5,093 nucleotides of DNA from RYN-433 sp036558265 (GCA_036558265.1 DATBFY010000693.1:1-5093); one strand, 5' to 3'. Shown: positions 1-5,084, numbered from the stretch's first letter. Notes: a model not told the origin generated them from the letters alone. Program-made: numbers and translations.

Positions 1-1
1 G

Positions 2-1240
2 CCCTTGGGCGGCGTTTCGAGCGCCCGCGCCGACATCAACGGCTTTGGCGATGGCACCGGCTACACCGTCAATAACAACGCCAGTGGCGCGGCCTCGATC
101 AGTGGCGGCACGCTGACGATTACCACCGCGGTGGCCAGCCAGGCGTCATCCGTATTCAACAACACGCCGCAGAACATCGGCAACTTCACCGCGTCGTTCA
201 CGTACACGGATGTGAGCACCGGTGGGGCGGACGGCTTCGCGTTCGTGCTCCAGAATGACCCGCGCGGCACCGCCTCCCTGGGCGACGCGGGCGGACAGCT
301 CGGCTACGGCAGCGGCGGCACGCCCTCCACCGCCATCACCCCCAGCGCCGCGATGACCTTCAACATTTACTCCGGCAATGGCGGGAGCTCGGCTGGATTC
401 GGCAGTGTCGGGAACGTGCGGTACAGCCCCACCGGCAACGGGGTCGACATCACCAACGGCCAGCCGGTCAACGTGACGGTTAATTACGCCCCGTTCCGCA
501 ACACCGGGATCATCAGCGCGACCCTGACCCAGGGCGGCAACAGCTACACGACCCGTCCGCAACTGTACAACGCGACCGGCCTGGCGGGTGGGAACACGGC
601 GCTGGTCGGGTTCACCGGCGGCACCGGCGGCCTCAACGCGACACAGACGCTGGGGAGCTTCACCTTCACCTCGGGCAACGCCGTCGCGCCGGCCGGACCG
701 TACAACGTCCTCCAGTCCACCGACGCCGTCACCGCGATCAACGGCACGCAGTTCCCCAACGGCAACGGCGGCACGTTCACGCCCGCCACCGAGGGCGTCG
801 AGCACGCGATCGACAAGGGCAGTAATGCCAAGTACCTCAACTTCGGCGGCGCGGGCTCGGGGTTCCAGGTGACGCCGGCGATCGGTTCGACGATCGTGAG
901 CAGCCTGGTGCTGACGTCGGCCAACGACGCGCCGGAGCGCGACCCGGCCTCGTACCAACTCCTGGGCTCGAACGACGGCAGCACCTTCGTGCAGATCGCC
1001 AGCGGTACGGTGCCCGCGTTCCCGGGGCGTTTGACCGAGCAGGAATTGACGTTCGCCAACGCGCTGCCGTACACGCAGTACCAGGTGATCTTCCCGACCG
1101 TGGCGGACCCGACCACCAACAACAGCATGCAGATCGGGGAGGTGCAGTTGGTGGGCGTGGCGGCGGTCCCCGAACCGACCGGCGTGGCGCTGTTGGCGCT
1201 GGGCGGCGCACTGCCGTTGCTCCGGCGACGGCGGGCGTGA
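2..1240 (+). CDS. Secreted PEP-CTERM protein with L-type-lectin-like and discoidin-like domains (5' end cut by window edge)
   Basis: This is probably a cell-surface or exported carbohydrate-binding protein. The reading frame is open to the left edge, so the true start and most of the signal peptide are missing. Numbering is from the TTG at base 5. Residues S5-S6-A7-R8-A9 before D10 look like the end of a signal peptide with an A-x-A site. Residues about 10-223 resemble an L-type (legume) lectin sandwich: DGFAFVLQNDPRG at 76-88, a G-rich turn at 95-105, and the closing strand VGFTGGTGG...LGSFTF at 201-221. The usual F-D-T metal-binding stretch appears as F119-N120-I121, so metal binding is doubtful. 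Residues about 265-384 resemble a discoidin/F5-8C-type module (TSANDAPERDPASYQLLGSNDG at 304-325; MQIGEVQLVG near its end). The tail is a classic sorting signal: V388-P-E-P, a hydrophobic stretch at 393-406, then RRRR at 407-410. An exosortase-type enzyme elsewhere in the genome would process it. Family reading is confident; ligand is unknown. Confidence 0.85.
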   Translation, partial: PLGGVSSARADINGFGDGTGYTVNNNASGAASISGGTLTITTAVASQASSVFNNTPQNIGNFTASFTYTDVSTGGADGFAFVLQNDPRGTASLGDAGGQLGYGSGGTPSTAITPSAAMTFNIYSGNGGSSAGFGSVGNVRYSPTGNGVDITNGQPVNVTVNYAPFRNTGIISATLTQGGNSYTTRPQLYNATGLAGGNTALVGFTGGTGGLNATQTLGSFTFTSGNAVAPAGPYNVLQSTDAVTAINGTQFPNGNGGTFTPATEGVEHAIDKGSNAKYLNFGGAGSGFQVTPAIGSTIVSSLVLTSANDAPERDPASYQLLGSNDGSTFVQIASGTVPAFPGRLTEQELTFANALPYTQYQVIFPTVADPTTNNSMQIGEVQLVGVAAVPEPTGVALLALGGALPLLRRRRA

Positions 1241-1273
1241 GAATGGGGCGATCGCACGTGCCTGGCGTGCGAA

Positions 1274-1331
1274 CCCCCCGCCTTCGGCGGGGCGATCGGG
1301 AAGACGGCTCGGACGGAGCCTCGCCCTCCCG
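1274..1331. repeat. Intergenic double dyad, candidate dispersed repeat (REP-like)
   Basis: Two inverted repeats lie back to back just after the PEP-CTERM gene. The first is CCCCGCC (1276-1282), loop TTC, GGCGGGG (1286-1292). The second has GGCTC (1306-1310), loop GGACG, GAGCC (1316-1320), flanked by outer arms CGGGA (1297-1301) and TCCCG (1327-1331). The reverse strand reads 'REGEAPSEP', which I recall as a recurring conceptual translation in planctomycete intergenic DNA. It could also serve as a factor-independent terminator for the upstream gene, but no T-run follows the stems. The dyads are directly seen; the dispersed-repeat assignment is from memory and needs a genome count. Confidence 0.5.
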
Positions 1332-1365
1332 TTTAGCGCGCCAAGCCGCGAACGGCACGCCATGC

Positions 1366-1394
1366 TTGCAAGCAACGCGACCGGTTCCTATACT
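1366..1394 (+). promoter_or_regulatory. Sigma-70-type promoter of rpsL-rpsG
   Basis: A -35 box TTGCAA (1366-1371) and a -10 box TATACT (1389-1394) are separated by exactly 17 bases. Each box matches the consensus at four to five of six positions, and the AT-rich -10 stands out in GC-rich DNA. The predicted transcript would begin near 1400-1402, leaving a leader of about 57 bases before the rpsL start codon. A dedicated strong promoter here means rpsL-rpsG is not simply read through from an upstream rpoBC-type unit. Confidence 0.75.
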
Positions 1395-1404
1395 ACCGGA
1401 CTTT

Positions 1405-1419
1405 CCCCGCATTCCGGGG
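1405..1419 (+). other. Short hairpin in the rpsL leader
   Basis: CCCCG (1405-1408 plus 1409), loop CATTC, then CGGGG (1415-1419) form a 5-bp GC-only stem right after the predicted transcription start, followed a few bases later by TTTT (1426-1429). It may stabilise the 5' end of the mRNA or act as a weak attenuator. The stem is short and the T-run is offset, so a regulatory role is only a guess. Confidence 0.3.
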
Positions 1420-1457
1420 GCGCCGTTTTCAGGGTTAAGTCCAGTTAAAGGAACGAG

Positions 1458-1829
1458 ATGCCGACGATCAACCAGCTCATCAAGAAGCCTCGCCGATCCC
1501 TGGCGAAGATCAACAAGGTCAAGGACCTCGAGGCCTGCCCGCAGAAGCGCGGCGTCTGTCTGCAGGTCAAGACGATGACCCCGAAGAAGCCCAACAGCGC
1601 GCTGCGGAAGATCGCCCGCGTGCGGCTCTCCAACGGCAAGGAAGTCACCGCCTACATCCCCGGCGAAGAGCATAACCTGCAGGAGCACAGCATCGTGCTG
1701 GTCCGAGGCGGCCGCGTCCGCGACCTGCCGGGCGTGCGTTACCACGTCGTCCGCGGCACGCTGGACAGCCTGGGCGTCGATGGCCGCAAGCGCGGCCGCT
1801 CGAAGTACGGCGCGAAGCGCCCCAAGTAA
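1458..1829 (+). CDS. rpsL: 30S ribosomal protein S12
   Basis: S12 (uS12) sits at the decoding centre of the 30S subunit and takes part in codon-anticodon proofreading. The 123-residue product has the normal length and aligns end to end with the family: EACPQKRGVC (25-34), TPKKPNSALRK (41-51), HNLQEHS (72-78), VRDLPGVRY (87-95) and the SKYGAKRPK tail. Lys43 is the usual residue, but position 88, Lys in E. coli and Mycobacterium, is Arg here (codon CGC at 1719-1721), a change that gives streptomycin resistance in other bacteria. Asp89, the residue methylthiolated by RimO, is kept. Residue 71 is Glu where Gly is usual (GEEHN for GEGHN). The ATG is preceded by AAAGGA at 1447-1452 with a 5-base gap, which fixes the start. 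It is the first gene of a two-gene unit with rpsG. Confidence 0.98.
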   Translation: MPTINQLIKKPRRSLAKINKVKDLEACPQKRGVCLQVKTMTPKKPNSALRKIARVRLSNGKEVTAYIPGEEHNLQEHSIVLVRGGRVRDLPGVRYHVVRGTLDSLGVDGRKRGRSKYGAKRPK

Positions 1830-1854
1830 CAAGGATCGCAATTCCCCCGTTTAG

Positions 1855-1915
1855 CCGCGCCCGCCAGGGCCCAGGGCCGCGGAGTTGCTCGGAGTATCAG
1901 TCGGCGTTCGACTGA
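1855..1915 (+). promoter_or_regulatory. Two stem-loops in the rpsL-rpsG spacer, candidate S7 autoregulatory site
   Basis: The 138-base spacer holds two inverted repeats. Hairpin A pairs CCGCG-CCC (1855-1862) with GGG-C-CGCGG (1874-1882) with one bulged C and an 11-base loop. Hairpin B pairs TCAGTCG (1897-1903) with CGACTGA (1909-1915) around the loop GCGTT. Neither is followed by a T-run, so they are not terminators. In E. coli, S7 binds the S12-S7 intercistronic mRNA and represses its own translation; the position and structure here suggest a similar role, but the S7-binding consensus was not recognised, so this is an inference. Confidence 0.4.
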
Positions 1916-1967
1916 GAAAAGACAAGGGCAATCGATCACGCCCTTCACCGAAAGAAAGGTTTAGGCA

Positions 1968-2444
1968 ATGGCATTCAAGAAGTTCACCGCGAGCGAGAAG
2001 ATCCTCAAGCCGGATCCCCGCTTCAACAGCAAGCTGGTTTCCAAGTTCATCAACTGCCTGATGTGGGACGGAAAGAAGACGGTCGCGCAGGGGATCTTCT
2101 ACGAGGCGATGGACATCGTGAAGGACAAGCTCAAGGACGTCCCCCCCCTTGAGGTCTTCGAGACGGCGATCAACAACGTCAAGCCGTTCGTCGAGGTTCG
2201 CAGCCGTCGGGTCGGCGGGGCGAACTACCAGGTGCCCATGCAGGTGAACAAGAAGCGTCAGCAGTCGCTGGCGTTCCGATGGATGCTTGCCGCCTGCCGC
2301 GATGCCGGTGGGCGTCCGATGGCCAACCGCCTGGCGGATGAGCTTCTGGCGGCGTATCGCAAGGAGGGCAAGGCGATGAACACCCGCGAGCAGACGCACC
2401 GCATGGCGGACGCGAACAAGGCGTTCGCGCACTTCGCCTGGTAA
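1968..2444 (+). CDS. rpsG: 30S ribosomal protein S7
   Basis: S7 (uS7) starts assembly of the 30S head by binding the 3' major domain of 16S rRNA, and its beta-hairpin reaches the E-site tRNA. The 158-residue product is of normal length. Family landmarks are KILKPDPRF (11-19, with one extra residue relative to E. coli KILPDPKF), KFINCLMWDGKK (26-37), the hairpin VEVRSRRVGGANYQVPMQV (75-93), RWMLAACR (104-111) and the C-terminal HRMADANKAFAHFAW. The last four residues, HFAW, replace E. coli HYRW. AAAGGT at 1955-1960 lies 7 bases before the ATG. It is cotranscribed with rpsL and immediately followed by a strong terminator, so fusA and tuf are not part of this transcript. It may repress its own translation through the structured spacer upstream. 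Confidence 0.98.
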   Translation: MAFKKFTASEKILKPDPRFNSKLVSKFINCLMWDGKKTVAQGIFYEAMDIVKDKLKDVPPLEVFETAINNVKPFVEVRSRRVGGANYQVPMQVNKKRQQSLAFRWMLAACRDAGGRPMANRLADELLAAYRKEGKAMNTREQTHRMADANKAFAHFAW

Positions 2445-2470
2445 TCTTCCGATCGAATTGAACCAACGCG

Positions 2471-2512
2471 AAGAAACCCGCGAGCTCCTTCGATCTCGCG
2501 GGTTTCTTCTTT
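2471..2512 (+). terminator. Strong rho-independent terminator of rpsL-rpsG, probably bidirectional
   Basis: A perfect 14-bp stem pairs 2471-2484 with 2495-2508 around a 10-base loop, and the right arm runs into TTTCTTCTTT. It starts 27 bases after the rpsG stop. Because the left arm starts AAGAAA, the reverse strand also ends in a T-rich arm (GGGTTTCTTC), so the same element can stop the convergent small gene coming from the right. Confidence 0.93.
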
Positions 2513-2525
2513 GCGCGCGCCTCGC

Positions 2526-2546
2526 CGGCCGGATCAGCTCCGGCCG
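2526..2546 (-). other. GC-rich stem-loop after the small basic-protein gene
   Basis: CGGCCGGA (2526-2533), loop TCAGC, TCCGGCCG (2539-2546) gives a perfect 8-bp stem 11 bases past the stop codon of the minus-strand 45-codon gene. No T-run follows on either strand, so it is more likely a 3'-end stabiliser or pause site before the shared terminator at 2471-2512. Confidence 0.45.
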
Positions 2547-2557
2547 ACGACGCACGG

Positions 2558-2695
2558 TCAGCGGCGCCGGCGGGCCTTTTCCAGCGAGCTGCTGGCGGCC
2601 GACAGCTTGGCCAGGAGCCCCGAGTAACCCCTGGCCACCCGCGGCACCGACGTGCGGCGGACCGACGTCCGCCGACTGTTACGCGTGCGCGTCAT
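2558..2695 (-). CDS. Small arginine-rich basic protein, 45 residues, unknown function
   Basis: This gene is not one I recognise. The product has about 12 Arg and 2 Lys against one Glu, so it is strongly basic and probably binds RNA, DNA or the ribosome. It begins MTRTRNS, then carries a tandem pentapeptide RRTSV-RRTSV (residues 8-17), a short linker with Pro18, and a likely helix from about 22 to 41 (GYSGLLAKLSAASSSLEKA) ending in RRRR. The start is fixed by AAAGGAG at 2709-2703, seven bases before the ATG, the best ribosome binding site in the window. The two DNA copies of the pentapeptide differ at three bases, all synonymous third positions, which argues for protein-level selection. It converges on rpsG and shares its terminator. 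It does not resemble bS22/Sra, bTHX, bS21 or bL34 by eye. Longer upstream in-frame starts exist but lack a comparable ribosome binding site and run through the tandem repeats. Confidence 0.75.
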   Translation of the reverse strand: MTRTRNSRRTSVRRTSVPRVARGYSGLLAKLSAASSSLEKARRRR

Positions 2696-2702
2696 CTGCA
2701 CA

Positions 2703-2709
2703 CTCCTTT
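2703..2709 (-). promoter_or_regulatory. Ribosome binding site that fixes the small-gene start
   Basis: The minus strand reads AAAGGAG, a full anti-Shine-Dalgarno match, with a 7-base gap to the ATG at 2695. This selects the 45-codon version over the longer open frame that reaches 2854. Confidence 0.8.
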
Positions 2710-2731
2710 CGCGTAAATTCCCGCGGGGGAG

Positions 2732-2759
2732 ATTAGACCCGCCGCGACGACGCGTCGAA
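2732..2759 (-). promoter_or_regulatory. Candidate promoter of the small basic-protein gene
   Basis: The minus strand reads TCTAAT (2737-2732), five of six to the -10 consensus, 16 bases after TTCGAC (2759-2754), a weak -35 box. Transcription would start near 2725, giving a leader of about 30 bases that contains the AAAGGAG site. The -10 and geometry are good; the -35 is poor. Confidence 0.45.
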
Positions 2760-2810
2760 CGGGCAGGGTTTTTGCGACAGTCCGATAAGCGCGGGCGGCG
2801 ATGCGACGAG

Positions 2811-2834
2811 TCGGTCGGTCGGTCGGTCGGTCGG
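2811..2834. repeat. Tetranucleotide tandem repeat (TCGG)x6
   Basis: Six uninterrupted perfect copies of TCGG run from 2811 to 2834. They lie between the DUF6504-like gene and the promoter of the small basic-protein gene, outside both coding regions as called here. Such a repeat can gain or lose units by slippage. Confidence 0.95.
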
Positions 2835-2837
2835 CCG

Positions 2838-2865
2838 CACGCCGGAACCCCCACGCCGGAACCCC
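2838..2865. repeat. Perfect 14-bp tandem duplication
   Basis: CACGCCGGAACCCC occurs twice with no gap (2838-2851 and 2852-2865), three bases after the TCGG array. Both repeats fall in the 214-base gap 2696-2909. The rest of that gap holds the candidate promoter nearer 2732 and otherwise only GC-rich sequence. Confidence 0.93.
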
Positions 2866-2909
2866 TCGGTGCGCTCGTTGCGCGCCGCGCCCGGCGTCAC
2901 GCCGCCCGG

Positions 2910-3236
2910 TCAACGATCGGCCCGCCCGACGCTGTACAACCACCAGCGCTTCTTCGCCCGCTTGGCGCTGCGCGCCTGGCGCTCGCAGTAGAGCGTCATC
3001 CGCTCCCCTGACTCGGTCTCCACGCGGTACCAGTGCCGCCGCAGGTACATCTCCCCCCGGTCGGCCGAGCTGCTCTTCCACGCCCCCAGCACCTGCGCGA
3101 CGACGTAAGAAGTACCCCGCCAGGCGAACGCCCGCGGCACCCCCGCCTCCCCGCGTGCCATCGCCGACGCGTCAAAGCTCCCCGCCACCGGCTCGATCGC
3201 CTCGCTCACGAACTCTTCGCCGGTCCCGTCGTGCAT
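2910..3236 (-). CDS. DUF6504-like small protein
   Basis: This 108-residue protein matches, from memory, the pattern of the DUF6504 family, small cytoplasmic proteins of unknown function. Visible landmarks are FVSEAIEPVAGSFDASAMARG (9-29), FAWRGTSYVVAQVLGAWK (37-54), LRRHWYRVETESGERMTLYCERQ (65-87) and RWWLY (97-101). The many aromatic residues in short beta-strand-like pieces suggest a compact beta-rich fold, and the basic run RSAKRAKKR (89-97) could touch nucleic acid. There is no signal peptide or membrane segment. No clear ribosome binding site precedes the ATG; GTG at codon 10 is an in-frame alternative but would cut into the conserved start of the family. The 93-base gap from the upstream membrane-protein gene contains a 7-base T-run on this strand (3279-3273) with no convincing stem before it, so cotranscription is possible. 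Confidence 0.75.
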   Translation of the reverse strand: MHDGTGEEFVSEAIEPVAGSFDASAMARGEAGVPRAFAWRGTSYVVAQVLGAWKSSSADRGEMYLRRHWYRVETESGERMTLYCERQARSAKRAKKRWWLYSVGRADR

Positions 3237-3329
3237 GCCGGCGATTGGACCCGATCCGCCTGCGAAATCAGCAAAAAAATTCCCGCCGACCTCGTGCGAT
3301 TCGCCGGGCCTCTTCCAGGCGTGGTTAGA

Positions 3330-4712
3330 TCAGACGAATCGGAACACCGGCGGAAAGAGGATCACCACGATCGCCGCCCACGCGCCGTAGACCGGCAGGT
3401 AATCCGTCTGCCATTTCTCCAGGGAAGTGAACGACCCGCTCCGGTTCAGGAAGCGGAAGTAGAGCACGGCGGACCACGCCAGGTTGACCAGGAGGATCAC
3501 GTTCTCGCCCAGGGCGGCCACGCGGTTGGGGCTCAGGCCGAACTCGGTGATGCGCGCGGCGATGGCCCACAGCATGACCGCGTCGGCCAACAGCGCGCTG
3601 ACCACCAGCACGACCTGCAGTACGTCGAAGGCGTTCGGGGGCGACCGCGGATCGCGGGCGGATGCGGAGTAGAGCAGAAGGCCGATGACCACCACCAGCA
3701 GCAGGTCGAACGCGATCAGCACGTTCCGCGCGATGTCGATGCCGCGCCCGGTCCACAGGAAGGCTCCCAGGAACAGGATCAGCACCGCGGCGAACAGCGG
3801 CGTGAACAGGCGCGTCAGCACCGGCGCCATGTTCTCGATTACGCTTTGCTTGGCTTCCACCAGCCAGGAAGCGACCAGGACGGCGCCGGCGGCGCCGCAG
3901 GGCAGCAGCCACGAGCCGATGAACGGCCCGACGTTGACCCCGATGGCCTGGAAGATCATCGCCATGAACGCCGTGAGCACGCCGCCGCCCAGCGCGATCA
4001 GGACGTAGTAGATGAACAGCTCCCCCGAGAACCGGATGAAGTCCATGCGCCCCTCGACCCGGCCCCAGCGGCCCCCGGCATAGGTGACGCCCACCACCAG
4101 CCAGAGTGCGATCGGCAGGTGCACCGCGGTCAGCGCCTCGGTGTTGCCGCCGTGCACGAACGGATACGCGTTGGCCAGAACGCCAGCCGCCGCGAACGCC
4201 GCAGCCAGCCAGCCGACGGTGCGGGTGTTGAGGCGCCGTTTCCAGACGAAGTAACCGGTCAGAAGCGGGAGCACGAAGAGACTCAGGTTACGCGCGTAGA
4301 AACGGACATCCTCAACCTTGTGCTCGTCCAACTGCAGCCCGAAGAGCGCCGGCGCCTTGATGGCTACCGCCGCGGCGACCGCAAGCCAGAAGGCGACGAC
4401 CGCGTCCGTTCGACCCGGCGCCCGCGACGCTCCCGAATCCCAGGGCATGAGCACGAGCTGCTTCCAGAGGCGGTCCGAGTGCTCGCGCGCGAACTCCCGC
4501 GAGAGGGCGTCCAGGTTGCCCATGCGCTTCACCGCCACCAGGAACGCTTCATCGGTCGCGAGCCCCGCCTTGACCAGGCCCGCGACCTGCTCGCGCAGGT
4601 GATCCTCGAGCTCGGCGACATCGACCGGGTGGATCGCCTGCCGGCGACGCAGGTAGCTCCGCCACTGGTCGATCTGCTCGTCGAGCGATACCGGGTGACG
4701 TGGAGTCTCCAT
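3330..4712 (-). CDS. Permease-prefix-domain (HAAS-like) multi-pass membrane protein, DUF4153-like
   Basis: This is a 460-residue integral membrane protein of unknown biochemical role. The cytoplasmic N-terminus, about 8-85, has the permease-prefix/HAAS-like pattern: a helical stretch with VAELEDHLREQVAGLVKAGL (32-51), DEAFLVAVKRMGN (54-66) and ALSREFAREH (69-78). About eleven hydrophobic segments follow (near 103-124, 139-156, 166-184, 194-212, 231-255, 263-283, 303-321, 330-348, 362-385, 401-420, 441-458). The C-terminal third, with ITEFGLSPNRVAALGENVILLVNLAW (388-413) and VYGAWAAIVVILFPPVFRF, resembles DUF4153-type proteins. There is no ATPase or obvious catalytic motif. AAGGA (4726-4722) lies 9 bases before the ATG and overlaps the stop codon of the PadR gene upstream, which fixes the start and implies translational coupling. 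The pairing with PadR suggests it is the regulator's target and may respond to envelope stress or a small ligand. Confidence 0.8.
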   Translation of the reverse strand: METPRHPVSLDEQIDQWRSYLRRRQAIHPVDVAELEDHLREQVAGLVKAGLATDEAFLVAVKRMGNLDALSREFAREHSDRLWKQLVLMPWDSGASRAPGRTDAVVAFWLAVAAAVAIKAPALFGLQLDEHKVEDVRFYARNLSLFVLPLLTGYFVWKRRLNTRTVGWLAAAFAAAGVLANAYPFVHGGNTEALTAVHLPIALWLVVGVTYAGGRWGRVEGRMDFIRFSGELFIYYVLIALGGGVLTAFMAMIFQAIGVNVGPFIGSWLLPCGAAGAVLVASWLVEAKQSVIENMAPVLTRLFTPLFAAVLILFLGAFLWTGRGIDIARNVLIAFDLLLVVVIGLLLYSASARDPRSPPNAFDVLQVVLVVSALLADAVMLWAIAARITEFGLSPNRVAALGENVILLVNLAWSAVLYFRFLNRSGSFTSLEKWQTDYLPVYGAWAAIVVILFPPVFRFV

Positions 4713-4721
4713 CGTGAGGTT

Positions 4722-4726
4722 TCCTT
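4722..4726 (-). promoter_or_regulatory. Ribosome binding site overlapping the PadR stop codon
   Basis: On the minus strand the PadR stop TAA (4727-4725) runs straight into AAGGA (4726-4722), sharing two bases, and the next ATG follows after 9 bases. A ribosome ending PadR sits on the initiation site of the membrane-protein gene, a usual layout for coupled translation. Confidence 0.7.
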
Positions 4727-5084
4727 ACGCCCCGCGCATGGCCGCGCCGGGAAGGGCAAGCGCCCGCCAGATCCCCTGCAGGGTCGAGTTCACCGCTTGC
4801 CACTGCTCGCGTTCCCCGCCGAGCCGAGCCTGGCCGTCAGACGTGATCCGGTAGTACTTGCGTCGACGACCCGTGGGGGCAAGTTCCCACCGGGCCTCGA
4901 CGTGACCGAGCCGCTCGAGCCGATGCAGGACGGGATAGAGCATCCCGTCCGTCCACTCGATTCGCCCGTCGGACAACTCCCGGACGCGCTGGAGGATCGC
5001 ATACCCGTAGCTGTCCCCTTCAGCCAAGATCGCCAACACGATCGGGGTCGAGGAAGCGGCAATTAAGTCCTTGTTGATCTCCAT
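4725..5084 (-). CDS. PadR-family winged-helix transcriptional regulator
   Basis: A 119-residue dimeric DNA-binding repressor of the PadR family, of the small type with a single C-terminal dimerisation helix. The winged helix spans about residues 10-90: TPIVLAILAEGDSYGYAILQ (13-32) is the family's opening helix pair with the conserved Y-G-Y, GMLYPVLHRLERLGHVEARW (47-66) is the recognition helix region with the conserved Leu-Tyr-Pro, and GRRRKYYRITSDG (72-84) forms the wing. Residues about 88-112 form the dimerisation helix. It is 12 bases upstream of, and translationally coupled to, a permease-prefix membrane-protein gene, the common partner of such regulators, and likely represses its own operon. 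The start codon lies 9 bases from the right edge; only a partial ribosome binding site (GAG) is visible and the promoter is outside the window. Confidence 0.93.
   Translation of the reverse strand: MEINKDLIAASSTPIVLAILAEGDSYGYAILQRVRELSDGRIEWTDGMLYPVLHRLERLGHVEARWELAPTGRRRKYYRITSDGQARLGGEREQWQAVNSTLQGIWRALALPGAAMRGA

Noticed and set aside
146..1375. A 409-codon minus-strand open frame opposite the PEP-CTERM gene.
   Set aside because: The translation is R/G/V/H-rich with no domain signature and no ribosome binding site, while the plus strand encodes recognisable domains.
837..1841. A 334-codon minus-strand frame covering rpsL and the repeat element.
   Set aside because: It is antisense to rpsL and PEP-CTERM coding and crosses the rpsL promoter; only the REGEAPSEP part is informative, as a repeat marker.
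2748..2757. Ten-base palindrome CGACGCGTCG near the candidate -35 box of the small gene.
   Set aside because: A single short palindrome with no repeat nearby is weak evidence for an operator in GC-rich DNA.
2558..2854. The longer 98-codon version of the small basic-protein frame.
   Set aside because: Its start lies in the tandem repeats, has no ribosome binding site, and its first half is repeat-derived (RPTDRPTD); the ATG at 2695 has AAAGGAG at ideal spacing.
2893..2903. GGCGT-C-ACGCC dyad just past the DUF6504-like stop codon.
   Set aside because: The stem is only 4-5 bp around a 1-3 base centre with no T-run, easily expected by chance in this GC-rich spacer.
3273..3279. A seven-base T-run (minus strand) between the membrane-protein and DUF6504-like genes, as a possible terminator.
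   Set aside because: Only 3- to 4-bp stems can be drawn before it, so it does not meet the pattern of a factor-independent terminator; a TTGCTG/TCCAAT promoter reading there has a 19-base spacing and is also weak.
3033..5066. A 677-codon plus-strand open frame running opposite the DUF6504-like, membrane-protein and PadR genes.
   Set aside because: It is a shadow of minus-strand coding in GC-rich DNA: the product is a low-complexity R/H/Q/P/D-rich string with no family resemblance, and the minus-strand genes are clearly real.
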